NCBI GenBank assembly: GCA_963835855.1
Contig: CAWIHA010000008.1
Span: forward strand, 1-64,000
Reading direction: 5' to 3'
DNA from: CAWIHA01 sp963835855
GTDB taxonomy: Bacteria > Acidobacteriota > Terriglobia > Bryobacterales > Bryobacteraceae
Length of the DNA stretch: 64,000 bases
The first letter of the stretch is position 1, and each line of letters starts with the position of its first letter. The translations under genes and the position numbers were made by a program. Below, in pieces: positions 37,282 through 46,155 of the stretch. The notes beneath the pieces are model-generated. The model saw only the letters and a list, made by a program, of their open reading frames with translations. It made no database searches and was not told the origin of the DNA.

Positions 37282-37500
37282 ATGCTGGCTCTCGGCCGCA
37301 CCCTCATCGCCATCGGCGCAATCCTGGTTCTGGCCGGGCTCCTCTTCACCCTCGGCGCCCGCCTGCCCTTCCGCATCGGCCGCCTGCCCGGCGACATCCT
37401 GATTCGGGGCAAGCATTCGGTCTTCTATTTCCCGCTTGTGACTTGTCTCGTGGCGAGCCTGGTGCTCTCGTTTGTGATATGGCTCTTCGGCCGGCGGTAG
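37282..37500 (+). CDS. DUF2905 membrane protein
   Basis: A 72-aa protein with two membrane helices (LIAIGAILVLAGLLFTL and FPLVTCLVASLVLSFVIWLF) and the linking GRLPGDILIRG motif of DUF2905. Function is unknown. It stands alone between acs and lepB, convergent with lepB. Confidence 0.88.
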   Translation: MLALGRTLIAIGAILVLAGLLFTLGARLPFRIGRLPGDILIRGKHSVFYFPLVTCLVASLVLSFVIWLFGRR

Positions 37501-37679
37501 CGGGCTGTGGGGTGTGGGTAGGTAGGTTGCAGCTTATAGGTGTTGGTCTACCGATTATCGGCCAGAGCCGCCGACAATCTATGATGGTCGATGCGCTCTT
37601 TGCAATGGTCAATGCGGGAAAACGCCGCCATCTCCCATAACCTGCACCGCACATCTCACAACCGGTGGGCGTAGCCGCC

Positions 37680-38222
37680 TCACCGCACCGGCCCGAGCCG
37701 CTCCAGGGGCCAGTACACGAAGACCGCGCGGCCGTAAATGCAGCTTCGCGGCACCAAGCCCCAGGCGCGGCTGTCATTCGATGAGTTGCGGTGATCGCCC
37801 AGTACGAAATACTGGCCGGGCTCTACCACGCGCGGCGGCATCGAGGCGTTGTCCCGATATTGCTTCGCCACGTAGTCCTCTTCGAGCGGCTTGCCGTTCA
37901 CGAGCACCGTCCCGCGGTCGATCGCGATGGTGTCTCCCGGCGCCCCGATCACCCGCTTGATGTAGGACTTCGACTCGTCCCCCGGAAACCAGAACACGAT
38001 CAGGTCGCCCCGCTCGATCGGCTCAAACCGGTAAATGAATTTATTGACGAAGATCCGTTCCTGATCCGCCAAAGCCGGCATCATGCTGGTGCCTTCCACC
38101 CTCACCGGCTGGTAAATGAAGATGATCACCACCACCGCGATCACGAGTGCGACCGCCAGGTCGCGCAGCCAGGAGATGATGATCTTTGCCGCCGAGCGCC
38201 GCGTGGCTTTCTGTTCCGTCAT
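37680..38222 (-). CDS. lepB: signal peptidase I
   Basis: A 180-aa membrane serine peptidase that removes signal peptides. One N-terminal helix (ALVIAVVVIIFIY) is followed by the nucleophile Ser in GTSMMPAL and the general-base Lys in YIKRVIGAPGD, then FVLGDHRNSSNDSRAWG. Length fits short LepB forms. Monocistronic. Confidence 0.94.
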   Translation of the reverse strand: MTEQKATRRSAAKIIISWLRDLAVALVIAVVVIIFIYQPVRVEGTSMMPALADQERIFVNKFIYRFEPIERGDLIVFWFPGDESKSYIKRVIGAPGDTIAIDRGTVLVNGKPLEEDYVAKQYRDNASMPPRVVEPGQYFVLGDHRNSSNDSRAWGLVPRSCIYGRAVFVYWPLERLGPVR

Positions 38223-38602
38223 GCTAGCGGGACTTTAGCAAAACTGAGGGAGTTTGGTACCGACGAAGGGCCTCCGGATGCCTGCCAAACAAGGATTTCG
38301 CTCTGATCGCGTGCCTGTCTTTTGCTAGATGAAAGAATCTGCTATACGACAAAAGTGGCTCCCGATCAAGCTGGGCAGTCCCCCCGCCTCCCGGAGCCTC
38401 CGCGCAAATGGACCCGTTGGCCCCTGTGACTGCCGGCTGGCGCTCCGGCCGGGCGTCCCGGCATCCAAAGGCCCGCAATCATGGTTCTCGTGGTGCCTGG
38501 CATCCTCGAATTACGGCGCACCCGGTACGTCTGTCACGCGATTGCGCCGTGGCCTCATCGGCGTTGACGCGTCAGCCGAACCGTGGTTCGCTCCCAAGCC
38601 CC
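38223..38602. other. region holding direct repeat copy 1
   Basis: Between lepB and the small gene at 38603. Contains the first 190-bp direct repeat (38343-38532) and no supported gene. Confidence 0.5.
38343..38532. repeat. 190-bp direct repeat, copy 1
   Basis: Starts TATACGACAAAAGTGGC and matches 39089-39277 at about 85% by eye, including CGCAAATGGACCCGTTGGCC and CTGCCGGCTGGCGCTCCGGC, a local GCCGG/CCGGC stem. Same orientation as copy 2. The copies bracket the 38603-39079 gene. It may be a dispersed intergenic family. Confidence 0.85.
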
Positions 38603-39079
38603 CTACCGCCCTCGTTGGCTTTTGCTCTTGGCAATCTTGTGCAACGCTTCCATCAACTTCTGCTCAATGACGGTTTCGTCACGAGTTTCCTCTTGTCCAA
38701 GGCGGAGGGTGATCTCATCGCTCCGCCCACGTCCTTCGTCAACGTGGCGAACGATCAGCTCCAAAGGCCTGAAGGGCAAGTCACGTTTTCTCCAGGTCTC
38801 GGATCGGGCCTTGATAATTGTCGTAATCAAATCGATGACGCTTTTGGCTAAGCTTACTCCTGCCGCTGTCACCGCCAGGCAGACGAGGATCTCCGGCCCG
38901 CTCTCATGCGTCTCGAACTCGAATTCGGCGTCCACAGGGGGCAGTTTTTCAAGATACCGGTGTATAACTGCATGCTCTTCTGACGTGGGGTCAATCCGAA
39001 TCTTCATCCAGACCGGAACGTCTCCGAGGCGCTCGGGTCGATGCGTCTTGAGGCGATGCAACATGCTGAATGAGTTCAT
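38603..39079 (-). CDS. small protein, possibly effector-associated component-like
   Basis: About 158 aa from ATG 39079 (MNSFSMLHRLKTHRPERLGD), preferred because GGTGGGG precedes it and the longer start at 39202 lies in the repeat. The layout is an acidic N-terminal part (VWMKIRIDPTSEEH), a strand, a hydrophobic helix (ILVCLAVTAAGVSLAKSVID) and charged strands (LELIVRHVDEGRG, EITLRLGQ). This order is like the small EACC1-type effector-associated proteins, but I do not recognise it firmly. It is flanked by two 190-bp direct repeats. Function unknown; could be a cassette cargo. Confidence 0.55.
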   Translation of the reverse strand: MNSFSMLHRLKTHRPERLGDVPVWMKIRIDPTSEEHAVIHRYLEKLPPVDAEFEFETHESGPEILVCLAVTAAGVSLAKSVIDLITTIIKARSETWRKRDLPFRPLELIVRHVDEGRGRSDEITLRLGQEETRDETVIEQKLMEALHKIAKSKSQRGR

Positions 39080-39487
39080 CCCCACCAATATACGACAAAA
39101 GTGGCCCGCGATCGATGCTCTGGGCCTTTCTCCCGGAGCCTCCGCGCAAATGGATCCGTTGGCCCCTGTGACTGCCGGCTGGCGCTCCGGCCGGGCGTCC
39201 ATGCTGCATCCAAAGGCCCGCTATCATGGTTTTCGTGGTGCCTGGCATCCTCAAATCACGGCGCATCCCGTGTGTCTATTATTCATCTAGCCACACAAGC
39301 GCGTTCCGGCCAATGTTTACAGCCGTTCCGCGAAGAAAATGACCTCGGTTTTGCGAAAGTCGGGCTAGATCTTGTGCTGAGCCTCTGAGGTCCATTATAA
39401 AAGCTGATATAAAGGCTGGACGAATGGGCTCCGCGCCGCCCTGAATCCGGGGCAAAACGGCGCCTCCGAGCGGCGGGACCCGCGCGG
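39080..39487. other. region holding direct repeat copy 2
   Basis: Contains repeat copy 2 (39089-39277), starting 10 bp before the small gene's ATG, then an unassigned AT-richer stretch up to the YciI gene. Confidence 0.5.
39089..39277. repeat. 190-bp direct repeat, copy 2
   Basis: See 38343-38532. Its edge is almost at the start codon of the bracketed gene, so the repeat may supply its promoter. Confidence 0.85.
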
Positions 39488-39784
39488 TTAGTTCCGCTCC
39501 AGCGCGATGCGGAATAGGAACAGCTCCGCCTTGACCACGCGCTCGTTCACCGCCGGATCTCCACCCATGATCCGCCGCGCCTCCTTCTCGGATGCGGCCT
39601 CCAGAACAACGATGCCGATCGTGCGTTGCGGGCCAGTCGTTCGCCCCACGAGCACGATCTTACCCTCCGCGAACACGCCCTTCAGATACTTGAAGTGCGC
39701 CTCCATCGTCCGCGCTTCTTCTTTCGTGATCGTCTCGGGAAATCCCGGCCGTCCTGGCAATAGTTGAATTAAGAAATGGGCCAT
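39488..39784 (-). CDS. YciI-family protein
   Basis: A 98-aa small alpha/beta protein. It has the YCII pattern: MAHFLIQLLPGRP, then MEAHFKYLKGVFAEGKIVL, and a conserved G-PAV segment (GGDPAVNERVV). Catalytic identity is unclear; YciI proteins often sit near dehydrogenases or extracytoplasmic sigma factors. It lies 16 bp after the LysR gene and may be co-transcribed. Confidence 0.8.
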   Translation of the reverse strand: MAHFLIQLLPGRPGFPETITKEEARTMEAHFKYLKGVFAEGKIVLVGRTTGPQRTIGIVVLEAASEKEARRIMGGDPAVNERVVKAELFLFRIALERN

Positions 39785-39800
39785 GCGCTCAGCTCCGCCG

Positions 39801-40685
39801 TTATTTCTCCGCCCTCCCCTTCACCAGCTCCAAGAATGCCTTGGCCGCGTGGCTCAGCTCCCTCCGCGCCGGGTGCACCAGCCGGATCTTGCGTTCCACT
39901 CGCATCTCCTTCACTTCCACCTCGCACAGCAGCTTCTGCTTCAGCTCCTGCTCGACGCACATCCGCGGCAGGAACGCCACCCCTTCGTTCCGCTGGACCA
40001 TCCGCCGGATCGTTTCCACCGTCGGCATCTCAACGTCCATGTTCAGCGCAACCTTGTGCCGTTGGAACTCCTTGAGCACGGTCTCGCGGTACGGCGAAAT
40101 CACATTGTGCGCGATGAACGTCTCCAGCCCCAGCTCCCCGATCGATACCGTCTTTCGCTGCGCGAACCGGTGCCTCGGCGAGACCACGAATGCCAGGTGG
40201 TCCGTGTAAATCATCTCCGACTCGAGCCGTGCATCGCCTGGGTCGTAGCTGATCACGCCTAGCTCCAGGTCCCCGTCGATCAACTGCGCAGGCACCTTGC
40301 TCGAAAGGCTCCGCCGCACCTGCACCTTCACTTTCGGGTACAACCGCCGGTAGCGCTCGATGTGTTGCAGCAGATACAACGCCGTCGATTCGTTCGCGCC
40401 GATCACCAGCCGTCCCGCCGCATTGTCACGCAGTTCCGTCAAAGCGTTCTCCAGATCCTGCCGCAGATTCTCGAAACGTCGGGCATATTCAGTCACGATC
40501 TGCCCCGCGTCGGTCAGCATCAGTTCTTTCCCCGAGCGGTCGATCAGTTTCTCCCCCACTTCGGCCTCCAGCCGCTGGATTGCCAGCGAAACCGCCGGCT
40601 GCGTCCGCAGCAGCTTCTCGCCGGCACGGGAAAAGCTCTTCTCGTTCGCCACGGTCAGAAACGTTTGCAACAAATAGAGTTCCAC
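39801..40685 (-). CDS. LysR-family transcriptional regulator
   Basis: A 294-aa protein with an N-terminal winged helix (LQTFLTVANEKSFSRAGEKL, then QPAVSLAIQRLE) and a type 2 periplasmic-binding-like effector domain (about residues 90-290). It is divergent from leuA with an AT-rich 196-bp intergenic region, the usual layout for a regulator of the adjacent operon. This could be a LeuO- or CbbR-like control of leucine synthesis; that is inference. The effector is unknown. Confidence 0.88.
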   Translation of the reverse strand: MELYLLQTFLTVANEKSFSRAGEKLLRTQPAVSLAIQRLEAEVGEKLIDRSGKELMLTDAGQIVTEYARRFENLRQDLENALTELRDNAAGRLVIGANESTALYLLQHIERYRRLYPKVKVQVRRSLSSKVPAQLIDGDLELGVISYDPGDARLESEMIYTDHLAFVVSPRHRFAQRKTVSIGELGLETFIAHNVISPYRETVLKEFQRHKVALNMDVEMPTVETIRRMVQRNEGVAFLPRMCVEQELKQKLLCEVEVKEMRVERKIRLVHPARRELSHAAKAFLELVKGRAEK

Positions 40686-40881
40686 TCGACTCGCTCCTCG
40701 CGCCGCCGGTTATCGAATCCGACGGTAGCATTAACTCATTTTATCCTATCACTATCGATTATGTATTACAATAAAATTATAAATTTGCCAAATCAAGCTC
40801 TGCGCGCCGATAATTGGCTGTACGCGCAACTGGAGTAACAGGCCGGTTGTGCGTGAGAGACCAGAGCGCAGGCGGATCATC
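40686..40881. promoter_or_regulatory. AT-rich divergent LysR/leu control region
   Basis: The bases 40731-40795 are far richer in A+T than the surrounding DNA and contain TATAAA (40778-40783), with TCGATT 17 bp upstream as a poor -35. The location fits a LysR operator plus the leu promoter. No exact T-N11-A site was chosen. Confidence 0.45.
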
Positions 40882-42048
40882 ATGACTGATCGCGTTTACA
40901 TTTTCGATACGACTCTCCGGGACGGCGAACAGTCGCCCGGCTGCAGCATGACCGTAGGGGAAAAGGTCCGAATGGCCGGAAAGCTCGTGGAGCTTGGCAT
41001 CGATATCCTCGAAGCCGGCTTCCCGATCGCCTCCCAAGGCGACTTCGACGCCGTGGACGCGATCAGCCGCGAATTTCCGTGGGTGCAGGTGGCGGCACTC
41101 GCCAGGGCCTGCACGCTGGATGTCGAACGAGCCGCCTGCGCTCTGGAACATGCCCGCCGCCCGCGCATTCACACTTTTATCGCAACCAGCGATATTCACC
41201 TGAAGCACAAGCTGCACAAAACGCGCCAGGAAGTCCTCGACCAGGCTGTCGCCGCCGTCGAGCTGGCGCGCCGCTATGCCGATGACGTCGAGTTCTCCGC
41301 CGAAGACGCCACCCGCACCGATCTCGATTTCCTCGAAGAGGTCTCGCGAGCCGTGGTCGCCGCCGGCGCCCGCACCGTCAACCTCCCCGATACCGTCGGC
41401 TACTCCATTCCGGAAGAGTTCGGAGCGTTTATCGGCCGCTTCGCGCGCGTCCTTGGCGATTCCGCCATCGTCAGCGTCCACTGCCACGACGATCTCGGCT
41501 TGGCCACCGCCAACTCCATCGCCGGCGTCCAGGCGGGCGCCCGCCAGATCGAGTGCACTATCAACGGCATCGGCGAGCGCGCCGGCAACTGCTCGCTCGA
41601 GGAGGTCGTCATGGCGTTCAAGACCCGCCACGACGTCCTGCCATTCGAAACCGCCATCGTCACCGAACAGCTTTACCCTGCCAGCGAGCTTCTTTCCGAG
41701 CTGATTGCTTTCGGACCCCAGCCGAACAAGGCAATTGTCGGCGGCAACGCCTTCGCGCACGAGGCTGGCATCCACCAAGACGGTTTTCTCAAGGAGCGCT
41801 CGACTTACGAGATCATCGATCCCAGAACGGTCGGCGTACCCGAGAGCAAACTCATCCTTGGCAAACACAGCGGCCGGCACGCGCTCGGGGACCGGTGTAA
41901 GCATCTGGGCTACTCGCTCACCAAGGAAGAGCTCGATCAGCTTTACGACCGCTTCATCACGGTCGCCGACCGCAAGAAGGGCGTGCTCAATGACGAGATC
42001 ATCGCCCTCCTCGAGGAGCGCCGCTCCAGCGCCGCCGTCGCCGAGTAA
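40882..42048 (+). CDS. leuA: 2-isopropylmalate synthase, short form
   Basis: About 388 aa from ATG 40882 (MTDRVYIFDTTLRDGEQSPG). It condenses acetyl-CoA with 2-oxoisovalerate, the first step of leucine synthesis. Visible motifs: FDTTLRDGEQSPG, VHCHDDLGLATANS, NGIGERAGN and HEAGIHQDGFLK. It ends at a natural stop 60 bp before leuB after the linker helices. The usual C-terminal LeuA dimer domain (about 130 aa, binds leucine for feedback) is absent, and no shifted frame for it is visible in the gap. It leads leuABCD. Confidence 0.9.
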   Translation: MTDRVYIFDTTLRDGEQSPGCSMTVGEKVRMAGKLVELGIDILEAGFPIASQGDFDAVDAISREFPWVQVAALARACTLDVERAACALEHARRPRIHTFIATSDIHLKHKLHKTRQEVLDQAVAAVELARRYADDVEFSAEDATRTDLDFLEEVSRAVVAAGARTVNLPDTVGYSIPEEFGAFIGRFARVLGDSAIVSVHCHDDLGLATANSIAGVQAGARQIECTINGIGERAGNCSLEEVVMAFKTRHDVLPFETAIVTEQLYPASELLSELIAFGPQPNKAIVGGNAFAHEAGIHQDGFLKERSTYEIIDPRTVGVPESKLILGKHSGRHALGDRCKHLGYSLTKEELDQLYDRFITVADRKKGVLNDEIIALLEERRSSAAVAE

Positions 42049-42108
42049 AGCGCGCCGCCGGCGTTCCCCGATCCGCGTTCCATGATCGCGTTACAATTTT
42101 AGGTTCCC

Positions 42109-43194
42109 ATGCACTTAAGCGTTCTCATTCTTCCCGGCGACGGTATAGGCACTGAAGTCACCTGCCAGGCTGTTCGTGTCCTCGAACACATCGCGGGGAA
42201 GTACGGCCATACGCTCGCATTGCGTGAAGCGCTCCTCGGCGGCATTGCGATCCACAAGACCGGCACGCCGCTTCCCGAGGAGACCGTGCGGCTCGCGCTC
42301 GAAGCCGACGCCACGCTCATGGGCGCCGTCGGCCTGCCCGAATTCGATAACGCGCCGCCCGAACAGCGCCCGGAAAGAGGACTGCTTGGCATCCGCAAAG
42401 CGCTCGGCGTGTTCGCGAACCTCCGCCCCGTGCGCGCCTGGCCGGCTCTCTACGATTCCTCGCCGCTCAAGAACGCGCTCATCGAAGGCGTCGACTTCCT
42501 CATCGTCCGCGAGCTCACCGGTGGCATCTATTACGGAACGCCGCGCGGCATCTCCGGCTCGGGCGCCGAAACCCGCGCGGTGAACACCATGACTTACACG
42601 CGCCCTGAAATCGAGCGCGTCGCCCGCGTCGCCTTCCATCTGGCGCGCGGCCGCCGCCATAAAGTCACGAGCGTGGATAAGTCCAACGTGCTCGAAAATT
42701 CCCAGCTCTGGCGCAGGGTCGTCACCGAAATTGCCGCCGGGTTTCCCGACGTCTCGCTCGACCACCTGCTCGTCGATAACTGCGCCATGCAGCTCGTGCT
42801 CAACCCACGCCGCTTCGATGTCGTGCTCACCGAAAACCTGTTCGGCGACATCTTGAGCGACGAAGGCGCCGTGCTGGCCGGCTCCATTGGCATGCTGCCC
42901 TCGGCGTCCATCGGCGATCGCAGACCCTCCGGCGCGTACGTTGGTCTCTACGAGCCCGTCCATGGTTCCGCGCCCGATCTCGCTGGCCAGAACAAAGCCA
43001 ACCCGCTCGCCGCCATCGGCTCGGCCGCCGCCATGCTCGAATACAGCTTCGGCCTCAAGGAGGAAGCCGCCGCGGTCAACGCCGCTATGGAAGCCGTCCT
43101 CAATAGCGGCCGTGTGACGGCCGACCTCAAACCTGCCGGGCCGCCCGCTACCACCAGCGAAGTCGGCGCTGCGGTCATCGCAGCTCTTTCATAG
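42109..43194 (+). CDS. leuB: 3-isopropylmalate dehydrogenase
   Basis: A 361-aa NAD-dependent oxidative decarboxylase making 2-oxoisocaproate. It has LPGDGIGTEV, the ITRAVNTMTYTRPEIER-type helix, NLFGDILSDEGAVLAGSIGMLPSAS and PVHGSAPDLAGQNKANP. Length is typical. Second gene of leuABCD, 6 bp before leuC. Confidence 0.95.
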   Translation: MHLSVLILPGDGIGTEVTCQAVRVLEHIAGKYGHTLALREALLGGIAIHKTGTPLPEETVRLALEADATLMGAVGLPEFDNAPPEQRPERGLLGIRKALGVFANLRPVRAWPALYDSSPLKNALIEGVDFLIVRELTGGIYYGTPRGISGSGAETRAVNTMTYTRPEIERVARVAFHLARGRRHKVTSVDKSNVLENSQLWRRVVTEIAAGFPDVSLDHLLVDNCAMQLVLNPRRFDVVLTENLFGDILSDEGAVLAGSIGMLPSASIGDRRPSGAYVGLYEPVHGSAPDLAGQNKANPLAAIGSAAAMLEYSFGLKEEAAAVNAAMEAVLNSGRVTADLKPAGPPATTSEVGAAVIAALS

Positions 43195-43200
43195 GAATTT

Positions 43201-44607
43201 ATGTCTCAACCACGCACCATCATCGAAAAAGTTTGGGACGCTCACCTAGTCAGCGAGCAGCCAGGAGCTCCGGCGCTAGTTTTCATCGACCTGCACCTCG
43301 TGCACGAGGTCACCTCGCCGCAGGCCTTCGAGAGCCTCCGCGGCAAAGGCCTCAAGGTCCGCCGGCCCGATCTCACCATCGCCACCGCCGACCACAGCGT
43401 ACCCACCACGGACTTCTCGCTCCCTATCGTCGATCAAATCGCCGCCAGGCAGGTGGCGCAGCTTGAAGCGAATTGCCGCGAGTTCGGTATTCCGTGTTAC
43501 AGCCGTGGAAGCGAGCGCCAGGGCATCGTGCACATCATCGGTCCTGAGCTCGGCCTCACGCAGCCGGGCATGACCATTGTTTGCGGCGACAGCCACACCG
43601 CCACGCACGGCGCGTTCGGCGCGCTCGCCTTCGGCATCGGCACCAGCGAGGTCGAACAGGTGCTTGCCTCTCAGTGCCTGCTGCAGCGCAAGCCGAAGAC
43701 ATTTCAGGTACGCATCGAAGGCGCTCTTCGGCCCGGCGTCACCGCCAAGGACATCATCCTCGCACTCATCGCTCGCATCGGCGTCAGCGGCGGCACCGGC
43801 TGCGTCATCGAATACTGCGGTTCCGCCATCCGCGCGCTTTCGATGGACGAGCGCATGACCGTGTGCAACATGTCCATCGAAGCGGGCGCGCGCGCCGGCC
43901 TCATCGCCCCCGACCGAACCACGTTCGAATACATCTACGGGCGCCCATTCGCGCCGCAGGGCATCGATTGGGACCGCGCCATCGGCCGTTGGAGACAGCT
44001 CCCCAGCGACGAAGGCGCCACTTACGACAAAGCAGTCACTCTCGACGCCAGCTCTTTAGAGCCAATGATCACCTTTGGCACCAATCCCGGCATGGGCATC
44101 CCGGTCACCGCGCCGGTGCCTGATCCTTCGGCCATCCCCAACGCCGCCGAGCGCGAGTCCATGCGCAAGGCGCTTCGGTACATGGATCTCGAGCCCGGCA
44201 TGCCCGTCCTCGGCCATCACGTTGATGTCGTCTTCATCGGAAGCTGCACCAACGGGCGCCTCACCGACCTGCGCAGCGCCGCCTCCATCCTCAAGGGCCG
44301 CAAGATCAGCCCGGGAGTCCGCGTGCTCGTCGTCCCAGGTTCCCATGACCTCAAGCGCCAAGCCGAGGCCGAAGGTCTCGACAAGATTTTCCGCGCCGCC
44401 GGAGCCGAATGGCGCGAGGCCGGCTGCTCCATGTGCATCGCCATGAACGGCGATCAGCTTCAGCCAGGTCAGTACAGCGTCTCGACCTCCAATCGCAACT
44501 TCGAAGGCCGGCAAGGCAAGGGCGGGCGCACGCTGCTCGCCAGCCCGCTGACCGCCGCCGCAACCGCCGTTAAAGGCGTCGTTACCGACGTGAGGACGTT
44601 GTTATGA
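43201..44607 (+). CDS. leuC: isopropylmalate isomerase, large subunit
   Basis: A 468-aa [4Fe-4S] enzyme. Cluster cysteines are in GSCTNGRLTDLR and AGCSMCIAMN; the DSHTATHGAFG motif is also present. It isomerises 2-isopropylmalate with LeuD. Stop overlaps the leuD start by 4 bp. Confidence 0.96.
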   Translation: MSQPRTIIEKVWDAHLVSEQPGAPALVFIDLHLVHEVTSPQAFESLRGKGLKVRRPDLTIATADHSVPTTDFSLPIVDQIAARQVAQLEANCREFGIPCYSRGSERQGIVHIIGPELGLTQPGMTIVCGDSHTATHGAFGALAFGIGTSEVEQVLASQCLLQRKPKTFQVRIEGALRPGVTAKDIILALIARIGVSGGTGCVIEYCGSAIRALSMDERMTVCNMSIEAGARAGLIAPDRTTFEYIYGRPFAPQGIDWDRAIGRWRQLPSDEGATYDKAVTLDASSLEPMITFGTNPGMGIPVTAPVPDPSAIPNAAERESMRKALRYMDLEPGMPVLGHHVDVVFIGSCTNGRLTDLRSAASILKGRKISPGVRVLVVPGSHDLKRQAEAEGLDKIFRAAGAEWREAGCSMCIAMNGDQLQPGQYSVSTSNRNFEGRQGKGGRTLLASPLTAAATAVKGVVTDVRTLL

Positions 44608-45218
44608 AACCTTTCACCGCACTTGAAAGCCGCGTCATCGCGCTGCTGGCCGATAACATCGACACCGATCAGATCATTCCGGCCCGTTTTCTGAAAACAA
44701 TTTCGAAGGAAGGGCTCGGCGCCCAGCTCTTCTACGATTGGCGCTACGATGCCGAGGGCTGCCCGCGCCCCGATTTCGTCCTGAATCGGCCGGCCGCGCG
44801 GGACGCCGAGATCCTCGTCGCGGGCGATAACTTCGGGTGTGGCAGCTCGCGCGAGCACGCCCCCTGGGCGCTCACTCAGTTCGGTTTCCGCGCCGTCGTC
44901 AGCACGTCCTTCGCAGATATCTTCCGCCAGAACGCGCTCAAAAACTCGCTGCTTTCGATCGTCGTAGCGCCCGAATTTCACCGCGAGCTATTGCGCCGCG
45001 CCGCGAGCGATCCCGATCTGAAGGTGCGTGTGGATCTCGCCAAGCAGGAGCTGAAGCTCCTCCCTGACGGCCCCGCGGTCGAGTTCCCCATCGACGCGTT
45101 CTCGAAGCAGTGCTTGCTTGGCGGCACGGACGAACTGGGCTACATCCTCGCGCAGGACGCCGCCATCGCCGCCTACGAGGCGCACCGCGAATTGACTGTG
45201 AATACGCTGGGGAATTAG
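44604..45218 (+). CDS. leuD: isopropylmalate isomerase, small subunit
   Basis: A 204-aa partner of LeuC. Typical swivel-domain motifs NIDTDQIIPARFL and GDNFGCGSSREHAPWAL are present. Last gene of leuABCD; the DsbA-like gene begins 105 bp later. Confidence 0.95.
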   Translation: MKPFTALESRVIALLADNIDTDQIIPARFLKTISKEGLGAQLFYDWRYDAEGCPRPDFVLNRPAARDAEILVAGDNFGCGSSREHAPWALTQFGFRAVVSTSFADIFRQNALKNSLLSIVVAPEFHRELLRRAASDPDLKVRVDLAKQELKLLPDGPAVEFPIDAFSKQCLLGGTDELGYILAQDAAIAAYEAHRELTVNTLGN

Positions 45219-45323
45219 GGCACGGGCAGGCATGATCGCGCCGAAGACAACCACGGAGAGGGCCAGCCAGGATAGGCGATTGCAAAGCGCAGCCGGGTAT
45301 CCGGAAGGACAAGGAGTGATTTG

Positions 45324-46109
45324 ATGAAGTGTTTTCCGAAACTAGCATGGATGTGCTTCGTTGGGCTGAGTGCTTGCCAGTTTGGGCTTGCGCAAGAGCG
45401 GAGCGACATAAAAAAACTCCAGCAAGAGGTTTCAGCTCTTCGCGAACAGGTGAAAGCCCTGGAAGCAAAGCAGCAGCAACTAATCGCCCAGCTCAGCGAG
45501 CTGAAGAAAATGATTCAGGCAAACCCGCCCGGCGCTCAGGGTCCCAGTACGTTGAGCGTTCATGGCGAGGCTTTCTACGGAAACAGTTCCGCTCGCATCG
45601 CCATGATCGAGTATGCGGATTACCAGTGTCCATTCTGTGGAAAATACACGCGCGAAACTTATCCGCAGATTATCGCGAACTACGTCAAAACCGGCAAAAT
45701 AAGATATTACTATCGTGATTTGACCTTGCCCATGCACCCCGATGCGATCCCGGCCGCGCGCGCCGCTCGTTGCGCGGGCGAGCAGGGCAAATTCTGGGAG
45801 ATGCACGACAGCCTTTATGCCCATCAAACGGGTCTTGCAGCCAAAGACCTGGTGGACCGCGCTCAGGCGCTCGGCCTGGATGCCTTCAAGTTCAACCAGT
45901 GCTTTTCCAGCGATAAGTATTCCGAGGACATTCGCAAGAGCACGTCCGAAGCACAGAGCACGGGCATTGATGGAACGCCTACATTTCTTTTCGGGACCGT
46001 TGGGTCGAACGGCGACGTGGTTAAGGTCGCTAAAAGGATCGTTGGGGCATATCCTTACGACGACTTTAAGTCCGCTCTGGACGAGCTGCTTGCCGTGAAG
46101 GAGAAATAA
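45324..46109 (+). CDS. DsbA-like thiol-disulfide lipoprotein
   Basis: About 261 aa from ATG 45324, 7 nt after AAGGAG (a TTG codon sits directly before). The N-terminus ends in a lipobox LSAC, so it is probably lipid-anchored. A coiled coil follows (KKLQQEVSALREQVKALEAK), then a thioredoxin-fold domain with CPFCGKY as the active site (YADYQCPFCGKYT) and cis-Pro near GTPTFLFG. It may reduce or isomerise disulfides in the periplasm. Monocistronic. Confidence 0.88.
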   Translation: MKCFPKLAWMCFVGLSACQFGLAQERSDIKKLQQEVSALREQVKALEAKQQQLIAQLSELKKMIQANPPGAQGPSTLSVHGEAFYGNSSARIAMIEYADYQCPFCGKYTRETYPQIIANYVKTGKIRYYYRDLTLPMHPDAIPAARAARCAGEQGKFWEMHDSLYAHQTGLAAKDLVDRAQALGLDAFKFNQCFSSDKYSEDIRKSTSEAQSTGIDGTPTFLFGTVGSNGDVVKVAKRIVGAYPYDDFKSALDELLAVKEK

Positions 46110-46155
46110 CAGCCCCACGGCCGCGAAGGGACGGCGAACACCGCCTCCTGGCCTC

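Noticed and set aside
38224..38478. 84-aa reading frame on the minus strand
   Set aside because: It mostly reads the direct repeat copy 1; a similar unconserved frame occurs in copy 2, so it reflects the repeat and not a gene.
40777..41904. 375-aa minus-strand reading frame
   Set aside because: Antisense of leuA; leuA shows all catalytic motifs.
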